The notes under the pieces: model-generated
Seen by the model: only the letters and a program-made list of their open reading frames with translations
What the model was told of the DNA's origin: nothing
The model's database searches: none
From: Ustilago trichophora
Lineage: Eukaryota > Basidiomycota > Ustilaginomycetes > Ustilaginales > Ustilaginaceae
Direction of reading: 5' to 3'
DNA length: 64,000 bases
Assembly: GCA_900323505.1 (NCBI GenBank)
Contig: OOIN01000012.1
Location: forward strand, 806,001-870,000
In this document: piece after piece, positions 54,565 through 64,000 of the stretch
Layout: each line of letters begins with the position of its first letter
Position numbering within the stretch: position 1 is the stretch's first letter
Program-made: the position numbers and the translations under genes

Positions 54565-54980
54565 GACTGTTGCGTCCGGATCGATATTTTGTGTCGATGA
54601 CGGAGGACACTGTGGCGTGCCTTTTGGAGTGGTGATCAGCTCGAAGCTCCCTTACGGTGGGAGGGAAGTCTTGCTCACGATGATGCTCAACACCAACACC
54701 TTGAGAAGAAGTAAAAATTCGAGAAGTGGTTGGGGATGTGGAGCGGTTCTCGCACGAAATCTGCCTCCACGCCTTGGCGGGACTGTCAAAAAGTGACACA
54801 GACGCGTAAATTGCGAAAGTGCGCGTTGAGTCAAGAAAGTGCAACACCGTGATTTCTGGCCATGGCTCAGTTTGCGCAGAGGTGACATCTTCCAAAGACC
54901 CTTCTCTTCGCCACAACTTCCATCCGAGATTGTATCACCACACAGCGATTAGCTCAAACAAGCATATACTCTCCCTCAAG
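54565..54980. promoter_or_regulatory. shared promoter of the methyltransferase and RPA32 genes, with MCB element
   Basis: 416 bases between two divergent ATGs. ACGCGT at 54802-54807 is the MluI cell-cycle box bound by MBF in yeasts and used by replication genes. It lies about 175 bases upstream of the RPA32 start. Function here is inferred from the family of the gene. Confidence 0.45.
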
Positions 54981-56481
54981 ATGTTCAACAACGGTAAGTC
55001 TCGATCGCTATGGAAACATGTCAGGCTCTTATCACGAGCTGGGCTCAGCGGAGCTCGAAGCTATTGTCGATCGATGGATGCTCGTTGCTCTGAGCTGTCG
55101 TGTTTGAGGCTAGATCAAGTATGCTGACCGTCTTTCTCTGACTCCTTCTTTCTGCAATACACGACGAAAACTCGATTTCCGACGAATAGGATTTGGAGGA
55201 GAGAGCAACCCATACGCTCAAAACTATGCGACAGGAGGCGGAGCAAGCGGAGGTGGTTTCTTGGCCAACGGCAGTCAGAACGACTCTCCAAGTGGAAAGG
55301 TGCGAAAGCGATACACCTCATCTCTCATCTAGCTGAGAGGCATTCAAAAGTCCGCAACGCTCGAGCACACTCATATATAGCAGTAATGAACTGACCCCTC
55401 TCCTTCACCGTCTCATCGTCTTCACCATCACCCCGATCCGTCGATCATTCGTGTCGATGCCTTCCCATTGTCCGATAAATCATCCGGAACGGCCATGGTC
55501 TCTGGCTACGCACCACAGCGAGCGGGCAACAACACGCTCAGGCCCGTCACCATCCGACAGATTCTCAATGCCGATCAACCTCACCCGGATGCCGACTTCA
55601 CGCTCGATGGTGCTGAGCTCGGTCAGTTGACCTTTGTCGCAGTCGTCCGAAACATCTCGAGGAACGCCACCAACGTCGCTTACAGCGTCGAGGACGGTAC
55701 TGGACAGATTGAGGTGCGACAGTGGCTGGACAGCTCTGGCGATGACACACAGAAGGCCTCTGACATTCGGTAAGTTGCAATGGCATCCGATGATTCCGCA
55801 CCTGAGCCTGGGAGGTTCTGCATTCACCCTCCCTTGCACCTTTTGATCTGCTGGGTAGACGAAGGATGGCTGTAGCACTGGAACAGTGGGGACATGTCTC
55901 GAAAGACCTTGCGGAGAGGTTGCGGAAACACATCACGGAAGCATCGCAACATGTACTGACCACAAGGGAATCACAATCCATCTTTCCGAACACGCAGCCA
56001 AAACGTCTACGTCCGAGTTCTCGGCACCCTCAAGTCATTTCAAAACCGACGTTCCATCTCTGCCGGCCACATGCGACCGGTGGTCGACTACAACGAGGTC
56101 ATGTTCCACCGACTCGAAGCGGTCCATGCGCATCTGCAGCTCACTCGAGGAGTCAAATCGTCTCAGGCCAATGGCGGTGCTGCTGCCCATGGTCTGGACC
56201 GTGGACAGGCGATGCAGACGAGTGACATCAACGCATACTCTGGCTCCAACAATCAAAACGTCCTTGATCAGTACAAGAGTCTCGACCCGCTTCCACGTCA
56301 GATTATGAGTATCGTAACTTCGGAAGCCGAGAATCATCACGATGGTGTACACGTCGCTCTCATCGCAAGGAAGCTTAAGGGTGTAGAATTGTCCGAGGTC
56401 AAGAATGCCGTCGAGGAATTGAGCTCAGAGGGTTATCTCTACACTGCTGCTGATGATGATCACGTCTTGCCCACTGCTTGA
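54981..56481 (+). CDS. rfa2: replication protein A 32-kDa subunit (RPA2/Rfa2), four exons
   Basis: 285 residues. Exon 1 54981-54993 (MFNN + 1 base), exon 2 55190-55299, exon 3 55519-55769, exon 4 55998-56481 (stop TGA). Donors are GTAAGT, GTGCGA and GTAAGT; acceptors AATAG, CACAG and CGCAG; frame is kept throughout. The N-terminus is Gly/Ser-rich (FGGESNPYAQ ... SQNDSPSGK), the region phosphorylated in this family. The OB fold spans about residues 50-165 (NTLRPVTIRQIL, VEDGTGQIEVRQWLD, YVRVLGTLKSFQNRRSI), and the C-terminal winged helix is at about 215-285 (GVHVALIARKLKGVELSEV). It forms the RPA trimer that coats single-stranded DNA in replication and repair. The weak donor of intron 2 is the least certain junction, but SPSGKRAGNNTLRPV across it fits the family well. 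Confidence 0.92.
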
Positions 56482-57054
56482 GGCTGCTTTTTTCAAAGTT
56501 GTGATACCTTTCTGTTTCTTCTTCTTTTTCTTTTCTTTTTTTTTTGTGTACTTTGATCGATTTCAATGCATTTGTAGCTCGTCCAAGTTTTGGGTGGGAG
56601 AAGTGAGCTGTTTTGAATCTCCTGTGTATGGTCAACACTCAGTTGAGTGGGGGTTACGCGTTTGTGGAACCAGGCGGAGCCAAGCACGATAAGACTTTTG
56701 CTCATCCTGCTTCTTGTCCCAGAAGAAACTTTCTCGTTATAATTGATTTCACTTTCTTGAAAAGAGAACAAAGACGTTCCCAGTGCAACCCCAACAGTTT
56801 CCAGTGTAACTCATCGAATGTCTCATCGGTCATCCCGTCTTTTCCAAAATCTCATCGCTTTCCTTTCGTTATAGCGGGTGACCATTGCACGTCTTTCTAG
56901 CATTCCGCCAAACACACTTTTTCTCACGCAATCAGTTCAGCGAGCGAGCAAGCAGGCAGTGTGCAGCGGAAAAAGAGGACAATTCATGTGATTACAAGGC
57001 TCACCTGTGAAAGCGATACACTCAAAAATGTACATACAACGAATCCGAGATCGA
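56482..57054. other. junction of convergent RPA32 and Het-C genes
   Basis: 573 bases. A T-rich tract follows the RPA32 stop (56510-56550). No gene recognised. Confidence 0.45.
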
Positions 57055-60000
57055 TCAATATCCACCACCGTATCCTCCACCATATCCACCTTGCTGGTAA
57101 TTGTTGTTGTTGTTGTTGTTGTAGCCACCCTGACCATAGCCTCCAGGTGGGGGATACTGCTGTGGTTGACCGTATCCTTGCTGCTGACCATAGCCTTGCT
57201 GACCATAGCCTTGCTGACCGTAGCCCGGAGGAGCGCCATATCTACCCTGTCCAGGAGGATTTGGGCCGCCAGGAGGGGCATATCCGCCGGGAGCAGAGTA
57301 GCTCGAGTGTTCTTGACTACCGTATCGATCGTGTCCCGTAGGCTCGGCTTGAGGGAAAGAAGGTCTGTCGTTGTCATACGACGATGATTGCTCGTGGCGA
57401 CCACCATATCCAGAATTCTCATCGGGACGACGACCGGGATAACCAGAGGAAGAAGACTCGCGTCCTCCACCGTTGCCCTCGGGCATCTCGCGGAAGAGGT
57501 TGTTGCCTCCGGGTACGTGGCTACCGACAAATCCGTGGACTTGGTTAGAGACGTAGTTGGATGCATAGCCTGCCATTTGTGACCCAATGCTGTTGCCTCC
57601 ACCTCCACTGTTATTGTTGTGGTTGTTATTGTTGTTGCCATAGCCTCCACCACCCCCGTACTGGTGGTTGTTGTTAAAGTTATGCGCAGCCTGGCTATTT
57701 CCGCCACCCATGAAGGAGCTCATGCTCGGCTGGTCGTCGCCATGCGAGTGGGGTTCAGCTTTACCAGAGCGAGTGTTGGTGTGGTTTCGCACGCTCTGCT
57801 TGCTCAAGCGTCCGATCTCGGTAGAGTGGTTCCTCGCCCAGTCGGCAACGTAATCCATCATGTCCTTCTGCACCTGCGCGTTGCCGTTAAACCAGTACGG
57901 GTGGAACATGGGTGCAAGGCACTCGTCAGCAACGTGTGCAGGGTCCATGCTACGGTCATCCCAAGCTTTGACAATCTTGATGACAGTGTGACGGACAATA
58001 ATCTTGGCCACGTTGCCGGCGACCTCGTTGAGGATGAGACCAAAGTGGTCCTTGCTGAGCATCGAGTGGGTGGGATCCGAGGCGTTGGGGTTGTCAAAGA
58101 CCTCGAATTGCTCCTGCTTGTTGATGACGGCACCGGAGCCGAGCTTAAGAGCGCTCATACCTTGCTGCATGATGGGCTTAGCATACGGCTCAATGAGGGT
58201 GAAGACGAAAATGTTGAGCTCGTTGGTGAGCTTCTCGACGAGAGAGCTGAGACCGGGGATCTTCTCGATGGTACCTTCAATACCCTTCATGATGCGGTCA
58301 CGCAGCTCGAGGATCTTCCAGAGGTTGGCGTACATCTCCTGGGGAGACATGTCGGCAGGATTCGAGGCAGGGCCGCGGGACACATCCTGAAGATCGCGCG
58401 AGACATTGTCGCCTCCACCGCCGGGCACCTTGGCGAGCATTCCAAGAAGATCCTGGACAGGGCTGCGGTTGCCGCCGCTCGACTTCATCTTGGCATCGTC
58501 GATGGCCTTGTTGAGATCCGAGATGGAAGCTTCGGAGAGATGGTCCTGTGCTTCACCCAACATCGAGTGCATGAAGTCGGCACTTCCAAAGGTACCGGTG
58601 ACGAGGGGTGCAATCTGGGTGCCGTCGGGAGCGCGCACCTTGACATTGTCACCGACATGAAGGAAGACGTTGTGATGACCAAGACGGTGAAGTGCGAGTT
58701 CAGTCCAGTTGCTGTGAGCGGGGAAGTCCTCGAGCGTGTGGAGAGCCTGACCAAGGAGGCGGTATGCTTCGTACATATCGGCATCACGGCCGGTCTCACG
58801 TGCTTGACGTCCGGTCTCGATGACACGGGTGAGGGTGCGTCGGACGAGTCCGGATCCTGTACGCCAGCCACCATTCTCGTTGGCGAGGTAGTTCTTCATG
58901 CCGGAACGAGGGTCGATCTCGAGCTCCTGAGGATTGACCGGCTCACGAAGGCGAGGATCAAATTCACGAGCGTCCTTGCCATCAGCGTAGCCCTTGGGGT
59001 TGTCGAGGTGTTCCTCGGGCAGGTACACGCCGAGCCTTTCATCGGTGACCTGGAACTCGGCAGTCGCGTATCCGTGCGCCAAGAAGCCGAGCACCATGAC
59101 AATGTTGAGGACGGCCTGCTTGCTCATCTTTTGCAGAGCAGCAACGTCCATCGCCTGACTGTAGTCTCGAAGCCAATTACCAAAGTAGGTGCGTTTGATG
59201 TCAAGGCCTCCGAACTTGCTTGAACCAAAAATCGAGCCACCGACCTTCTTGGCGAGCTCCTCGAGAATGTCCTCAATGTCTCCATGGCGGAACGCCTTGC
59301 CTTCCATGTAGGCAAAGGAAGGGATGTTGCCGGCACCGAAAGCGTGGGCGCCCGGAACCGAGGAGAGGGCGATGATGAGCAAGCTGACCATGGCTACAAA
59401 GAAGAAGCGGCCACCGAGCCAGTTGCGGCGGCCCTTGTTGGCAGCTGCAGCGGGTGCGGGCTGGGCATCCTCGACGGAAGCATCGGCAGAAGCAAAGAAG
59501 TCAGAGTCCTGCGCGGCGTCCGCCAGAGCGTTTTCGATTTCGAGATCAGAGCTCAACATGGTGGGCTGCATTTCTTCAGCTGTCTCTTCTGTGACGTTTG
59601 AATCTGAAAGCAAAGTATTAGGTGCTACAGTCGAGCGTCTCTCGAGGTCAAGTTGGTCACGAACGGCGTTGACGATGTCAGCAGCGTCCTTGTTGACTGC
59701 TTCGATGTCTCGTTCCAGGTCCGAGTCTGATAGATGATCAGAGCCGTCGTCGTAGGAAGAAAGCACGTTGTCTCCGGTGGATCGCTCCAAATCTAGCTGA
59801 TCCTGTGTCGATTGGATGAGAGCGTTGATCTCTTCCTGTTCGTCGTGGTACTTGGTGAGCTGCGGGACCGTTCTGCTGGTAAGCAAAGAGGCTGCTGGTG
59901 TTTTGTGCGATTGCGATGGATTGGAAGATTGTAGCTTGCGAAGCCTTTGAAAGAGTTCTTGATCCGCGTCAGTCGCTTTGTCGGTCTGACGGGGAGTTGA

Positions 60001-60129
60001 AGGAATAGACGGGTTCGCAGGTGGCGGTGTGTTGGAGGTGGGAACGGTAGGTGATGATGTCGATTTCGTCTCGGATTTCAACCCTTGACGGAGGAGACGT
60101 AGACGCTCTTTCAAAGCTTCGTCAGGCAT
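57055..60129 (-). CDS. hetC: Het-C family protein with MIM1-motif N-terminal extension
   Basis: 1,024 residues, one uninterrupted frame from the ATG at 60129 to TGA at 57055. From about residue 247 it follows fungal Het-C: a hydrophobic segment ending [63 protein letters not shown] and a histidine-containing core ([15 protein letters not shown]), followed by a Gly/Tyr/Gln-rich tail. Het-C of Neurospora controls heterokaryon incompatibility; the biochemical role is not established. The first 240 residues are extra: [12 protein letters not shown] (3-14) fits the ESCRT-III MIM1 consensus, [12 protein letters not shown] (56-67) nearly so, and there is a duplicated DQLDLER segment. M247 in [17 protein letters not shown] would start a normal signal-peptide Het-C. 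In the long form that segment becomes an internal signal anchor. Confidence 0.88.
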   Translation of the reverse strand: MPDEALKERLRLLRQGLKSETKSTSSPTVPTSNTPPPANPSIPSTPRQTDKATDADQELFQRLRKLQSSNPSQSHKTPAASLLTSRTVPQLTKYHDEQEEINALIQSTQDQLDLERSTGDNVLSSYDDGSDHLSDSDLERDIEAVNKDAADIVNAVRDQLDLERRSTVAPNTLLSDSNVTEETAEEMQPTMLSSDLEIENALADAAQDSDFFASADASVEDAQPAPAAAANKGRRNWLGGRFFFVAMVSLLIIALSSVPGAHAFGAGNIPSFAYMEGKAFRHGDIEDILEELAKKVGGSIFGSSKFGGLDIKRTYFGNWLRDYSQAMDVAALQKMSKQAVLNIVMVLGFLAHGYATAEFQVTDERLGVYLPEEHLDNPKGYADGKDAREFDPRLREPVNPQELEIDPRSGMKNYLANENGGWRTGSGLVRRTLTRVIETGRQARETGRDADMYEAYRLLGQALHTLEDFPAHSNWTELALHRLGHHNVFLHVGDNVKVRAPDGTQIAPLVTGTFGSADFMHSMLGEAQDHLSEASISDLNKAIDDAKMKSSGGNRSPVQDLLGMLAKVPGGGGDNVSRDLQDVSRGPASNPADMSPQEMYANLWKILELRDRIMKGIEGTIEKIPGLSSLVEKLTNELNIFVFTLIEPYAKPIMQQGMSALKLGSGAVINKQEQFEVFDNPNASDPTHSMLSKDHFGLILNEVAGNVAKIIVRHTVIKIVKAWDDRSMDPAHVADECLAPMFHPYWFNGNAQVQKDMMDYVADWARNHSTEIGRLSKQSVRNHTNTRSGKAEPHSHGDDQPSMSSFMGGGNSQAAHNFNNNHQYGGGGGYGNNNNNHNNNSGGGGNSIGSQMAGYASNYVSNQVHGFVGSHVPGGNNLFREMPEGNGGGRESSSSGYPGRRPDENSGYGGRHEQSSSYDNDRPSFPQAEPTGHDRYGSQEHSSYSAPGGYAPPGGPNPPGQGRYGAPPGYGQQGYGQQGYGQQQGYGQPQQYPPPGGYGQGGYNNNNNNNYQQGGYGGGYGGGY

Positions 60130-60869
60130 GAAAAAAATCCAGGCTCGCTGCAGTACAGTACAGTATGTGCAATTGGGCGTAGAGCTGCAGGGAAGAACTG
60201 TGATGAAGAAACTGAGCTCTGATTTGAGGTGTGCGAGGGCTGTGTGTGCTCTGTGCGTTGAAAGGCCCAGACCTCATGTTGCGTGGCTGTGACGGTCGCT
60301 CTGTTCAAGATGACCGCTGCTCAAGCTTTCAACTCGACGAGAGCGTAATGTCTGAAGAGCTTTGACAGCTCTCTGAAAAGCTTGGCGTTGGCCCCAAGCG
60401 GGCATTGCACTCTGTAAGGTGAGCGAAAATTTCCCACTCAGACATGTGCCGCAGGTCCGTGCGCGCTCCCGTCCCGCCCTCGTGTTGCATGCTCAAACGT
60501 GTCGTGCGACTTTCGTTTCACCATGCAATCTCCAACTACAGTATATTCACATCTCTGTAAGGCGATCATGTCTCTGATCAACTCTGACGTCTGACAACCG
60601 TTTGAAGAGAGGATTTCCCCGCACTCAAGCGGATCGATCTACGGAAAAAGGCTCTTCTCTCGTCTGCTAGCCGTCCTGTACAGCATGGAAGCTGAGACTG
60701 TTGGACGAACCGAGCTGAAACGGAGTTGTTCCTGTAGCACAAGCACAGAGACAAGTTTGAAAACTAAATTCCACAAAAATCCAGAAATTGAATTCGCCTC
60801 TTTCTCTTTGTCTCAAAGGAAAAAATGGGGCTCTTGTATTTTTGTTGGAGCGGGCCCGATATACATCTC
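60130..60869. other. Het-C upstream region
   Basis: 740 bases with a TACAGTA cluster (GCAGTACAGTACAGTATG) at 60154-60171, only 25-40 bases upstream of the Het-C start codon, and another copy near 60540. No gene seen before the tRNA. Confidence 0.45.
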
Positions 60870-60956
60870 GCTGCTTTGGCGCAGTGGCTAGCGCAGCAGC
60901 TTTACAACTCGTTGTTCAAACGCTGTTGGTCACAGGTTCGATCCCTGTAAGCAGCA
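60870..60956 (+). tRNA. tRNA-Val(UAC) with intron
   Basis: Cloverleaf: acceptor GCTGCTT/AAGCAGC (7 of 7 pairs), D stem GCGC/GCGC, anticodon stem GCAGC/GCTGT (one G-U), variable loop TGGTC, T stem ACAGG/CCTGT with loop TTCGATC, discriminator A. The anticodon loop is enlarged by a 14-base intron after position 37 (about 60907-60920). Anticodon positions 34-36 read TAC. In the precursor ACAAC can pair with GTTGT of the intron, the usual anticodon-intron helix. TTTTTTT at 60967-60973 fits a Pol III terminator. Promoter boxes A and B lie in the D and T arms. Mis-placing the intron by a base does not change the anticodon. Confidence 0.75.
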
Positions 60957-61455
60957 TCTGCTTTAATTTTTTTGATCCATATTCTCACCGTTTTTTCTCG
61001 GGTTTGTTTCTTCTCTTTTTATGGACAGAAGTTCGTATCAATCGAAAACAAGTCGTACAACCATCTAGATCGTACAAAGATCCTCTTGACTAAACTTTAT
61101 CCTGTCCAGCAAAGTTCCGGTTCTCCTGTGGCTGACTCAACTATGAACTTGCAACGCGTAGCAGTGTGATACAGACAGGACTGTTTGTGATCTCATGGTG
61201 CGACAAGGTGTCCACTCCTCATCCTCCTCACGTTTCATGCTCTGTGCCACATTACAAGCAACTCTCTCTCTCTCTCTCTGTCACACACACACACACACAC
61301 ACACACGAGCAAATCTTCGAGATTATTCGATCATATTCAGTAGGAGCATATCAGAAAGAGAGATTTTGAAGTGGTTTTGGTACAGTCAGAAAAATCCTCT
61401 TGATGAAGCCAAGCAACGGAATCGGAGCGCTTTCCACGGGGCAGTGCGCACACGC
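60957..61455. other. tRNA 3' flank and gnd1 3' flank, with microsatellite
   Basis: 499 bases. (CT)n at 61262-61279 followed by (CA)n at 61282-61306. No gene seen. Confidence 0.5.
61262..61306. repeat. (CT)n(CA)n compound microsatellite
   Basis: Nine CT units then about twelve CA units, downstream of the gnd1 stop codon. Confidence 0.9.
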
Positions 61456-63520
61456 TTATGCCTGGTAGGTCGAGGCAGACACGTTACCACCACGGCCGGT
61501 CCAGTTGATGTGGATGTCCTGGCCCTCGGGGAGCTTGGCGCTGGCGTGCTCGGGGAGGACGCGGAAGGTGTGCGCACCAAAGTAGTCACGCTGGGCCTGG
61601 AGGAGGTTGGCGGGGAGCTGCTCACGACGGTAACCGTCGAAGAAGGCAAGAGCAGTCGAGAAAGCGGGGGTGGGGATACCCCAGAGGATGGCCTGAGCGA
61701 CCACGCGACGCCAGCCCTCCTGAGCGTTGTGGATGGCCTTGTTGAAGAAGTCGTCAAAGAGAAGGTTTTCGAGCTCGGGGTTCTTGCGGAAGGCGGAGGT
61801 GATGTCCTTGAGGAAAACGGATCGGATGATGCAACCACCACGCCACATGAGGGCGATCGAAGGGTTGTTGAGCTTCCAGTCGTACTCCTTGGCGGCCTCG
61901 CGCATCAGCATGAAGCCCTGAGCGTACGAGACAATCTTGGAGGCGTAAAGAGCCTGCTCGAGGTCAGCAATGAATTGCTCCTTGTTGCCCTCGAAGGGCT
62001 TGATCTGGGGGCCGCCAAGAATCTTGGAAGCACGGGTACGCTCGCCCTTGAGCGACGAGAGGCATCGGGCAAAGACGGCCTCGCCGATGAGGGTGACGGG
62101 CTGGCCAAGGTCGAGGGCGTTAATGGCGGTCCACTTGCCGGTACCCTTCTGTCCGGCCGAGTCGAGGATCTTGGTGAGGAGGGGCTTGCCGTCCTCGTCG
62201 TTGTACTTGAGAATGTCACGGGTGATCTCGATCAAGAACGAGTCGAGGACACCAGTGTTCCACTTTGCGAAAATGTCACCAATCTCGGACTCGTGGAGGC
62301 CAAGACCGTGCTTGAGGATGTCGTAGGCCTCACAGATGAGCTGCATGTCACCGTACTCGATACCGTTGTGGACCATCTTGACGTAGTGGCCGGCACCGGT
62401 CTGGCCGACCCAGTCACAGCAGGGCTCACCGTCAGACTGGGCAGCAGTCTTCTGGAAGATCTCCTTGATGTGGGGCCAGGCGGCGTCGGATCCACCGGGC
62501 ATGAGCGAGGGACCGTGACGGGCACCCTCCTCACCACCCGAGACACCGGAGCCAACGAAAAGGATTCCCTTGGCCTCGAGTTCCTTGCAGCGGCGGATCG
62601 AGTCGGGGTAGTGCGAGTTACCACCGTCAATGATGATGTCACCCTCCTCGAGGTGGGGAACGAGCTGCTCGATGAAAGCGTCAACGGCGGGGCCGGCCTT
62701 GACGAGGAGGATCATCTTGCGGGGGCGCTTGAGCTTGGCAACAAACTCCTCGATGGACTTGGCGCCGACGACGTTGGTGCCTACCAATTTAGGCAAGGAG
62801 GAGAGGCAGTGCAAGCGAGAAAGACGAGATTGGCATGGTTGAAGCAGCCCAATCAGCCGAGGAAAGATCGTTGAGAAGAAAGGGAAAAGGGGGAATGTCA
62901 GAACTCGGCTTCTTCCAGCAGTCCCTTGCTTCCTTTCTCCCTGGGCCTCGTAACATGTGCAGGAGCGCAGACATTGCATTCTGACACCTACAGACGCCGC
63001 TGATAGGAGCCGCAAGGTTCTGAAATAGCAGGCGAAAAAGGCAATCGAGTGTACTTACCCTTAGCCTCGTTGTTGAGGAAGTCGTCCACCTTGCTGGTGG
63101 TACGGTTGTAGGCGCAGACGGTGAAGCCCTTGTCTGTGGTTTTCAATGAGGCGAGGAGGAGGAGGAGGAGGAGGAAGAAGAAGAAGAAGAAGAGCAATGT
63201 GCTTAGAATCAGTGTTGTCGCTCTCAAAAAGGCAGCACCATCAAAGTGTCGAAGCGAGTGCACTTGGCACAACAGCTTTCGAGCATTGAGGTAGATACTC
63301 ACCGTTCATGTTGAGGATCAAGTTCTGACCCATGACGGCAAGGCCGATGAGGCCGATATCGGCACTGTTAGAATCAAGCGAGGCATGGCGATGTTGTGCG
63401 CAAAGTGTCAGCAAAGATGATCTGTGCAGCCTTTCTCCCAAATTGTCTCGTGAAGAGCTGTTAACGATCGAGCTTGACAACCCGAGCAGAGCAGAAAACT
63501 TACACAGCTTGGGACGACAT
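61456..63520 (-). CDS. gnd1: 6-phosphogluconate dehydrogenase, decarboxylating, four exons
   Basis: 492 residues. Exon 1 63520-63504 (MSSQA + 2 bases), exon 2 63364-63303, exon 3 63133-63059, exon 4 62780-61456. All introns are GT..AG (GTAAGT, GTGAGT, GTAAGT donors) and keep frame, giving [20 protein letters not shown]. The NADP fold has [14 protein letters not shown] and the NRTT motif ([14 protein letters not shown]); [18 protein letters not shown] and [13 protein letters not shown] are family signatures; K186 in [13 protein letters not shown] is the catalytic lysine. The enzyme oxidises 6-phosphogluconate to ribulose 5-phosphate and CO2 and makes NADPH in the pentose phosphate pathway, in the cytosol. 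Length matches the family (about 490). Strong codon bias fits high expression. Three introns within the first 55 codons suggest splicing helps its expression. Confidence 0.96.
63152..63192. repeat. (GAG/GAA)n tract inside gnd1 intron 2
   Basis: GGA then GAA trinucleotide repeats on the plus strand, which read as CTC/TTC in the pre-mRNA. The tract ends about 20 bases before the acceptor at 63134 and can serve as its polypyrimidine tract. Confidence 0.85.
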
Positions 63521-64000
63521 CTTGCGTGGACTGAGCTGGGCGGCGAGAGAGGAGATACGGGTCCGTGCTGTAGAGAGAATCCTTGCAACTGCTAAAGAGC
63601 AAAAGGCAGAGGATGGATGGGATGATGTGGTTGAAGAGGAAGAAAAGTTGCTTCGGTGACGAAGTAAGATGGATGGTGTAAAGCAGCAAGAGAGGGAGGA
63701 AGTGTTGGGTAGCGAGAAGAAAGCGGACCGAAGCTGCGAGCGAGGCTGACAGACTGCCACGCTAAGGTTCAGTCTGAGGAGTTGACTGACAAAGTGGAGC
63801 CGAGAGTGTGTTTCTAGGCAGGAGCGAGGGAGGGGGGAGAGAGAGAGAGAGCAGATGTGCGCCCAACCCGCGCAACTCGCCAAGTGCACGGACGAACTGC
63901 GAGGTGAGCACACATCTCAGGTCCGTCCGCCGAGATCGATTTCGAGTCAAAGCCAACACAGAGAGTGGGAGAAAGACAGAGAGGAAAGCAGCCGATCGCA
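63521..64000. promoter_or_regulatory. gnd1 upstream region
   Basis: 480 bases up to the window edge. On the minus strand it is C/T-rich, with a CT run coded at 63833-63851. It should contain the gnd1 leader and promoter. No named site recognised. Confidence 0.4.

Overview
The window is nuclear DNA of a basidiomycete fungus, most likely a smut of the Ustilaginomycotina (Ustilago/Sporisorium type). Reasons: large intron-poor genes with strong C/G third-position preference, a few short GT..AG introns clustered near start codons, a plasma-membrane H+-ATPase with the acidic A-domain insertion I associate with basidiomycetes, samB/Mub1 and Het-C proteins of fungal type, and an intron-containing tRNA gene. 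The species cannot be fixed from this window alone. I saw no transposon, CRISPR array or virus-like gene.

Layout. 1-6116: 3' end of a WD-repeat gene (+), a small three-exon V-ATPase subunit e gene (-), a 3-hydroxyisobutyrate-dehydrogenase-like gene (+) and the cohesin kleisin rad21 (-). 7191-8465: a serine-rich protein of unknown function (-). 8466-15350: almost 7 kb with no supportable gene, ending in a long pyrimidine-rich leader for a B-type cyclin (15351-17290, +). 19710-24046: MYND-finger protein of the samB/Mub1 family (+). 24404-26644: CLPTM1-family membrane protein (+). 27608-29986: MFS transporter (-). 31456-32299: four-exon WBP2/GRAM-like protein (-). 33383-35308: very-long-chain acyl-CoA synthetase/fatty-acid transporter (+). 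35619-42479: KDM5/Lid2 histone demethylase (-). 45012-47951: plasma-membrane H+-ATPase pma1 (-), with a 5-kb gene-free upstream region. 53254-54564: EEF2KMT/FAM86-like methyltransferase (-), head-to-head with the four-exon replication protein A 32-kDa subunit (54981-56481, +). 57055-60129: Het-C protein with an unusual N-terminal extension (-). 60870-60956: tRNA-Val with intron (+). 61456-63520: four-exon 6-phosphogluconate dehydrogenase (-).

How the genes relate. They are independent housekeeping genes, not a biosynthetic cluster. Several act in chromosome biology (rad21, B cyclin, KDM5, RPA32), and others in proton transport (V-ATPase e, Pma1), lipid handling (Fat1-like) and carbon metabolism (6PGDH, HIBDH-like). 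Neighbours come as divergent pairs (V-ATPase e/HIBDH-like; WBP2-like/Fat1; methyltransferase/RPA32) or convergent pairs (HIBDH-like/rad21; CLPTM1/MFS; Fat1/KDM5; RPA32/Het-C).

Most worth a second look: the Het-C protein, whose first 240 residues carry two ESCRT MIM1-like motifs ahead of an internal Met that would by itself start a normal secreted Het-C; a TACTGTA/TACAGTA oligonucleotide that recurs through the intergenic DNA and expands to tandem tracts in two convergent gene junctions; two small multi-exon genes (V-ATPase e, WBP2-like) that are easily missed; and the two long gene-free regions upstream of the cyclin and of pma1.
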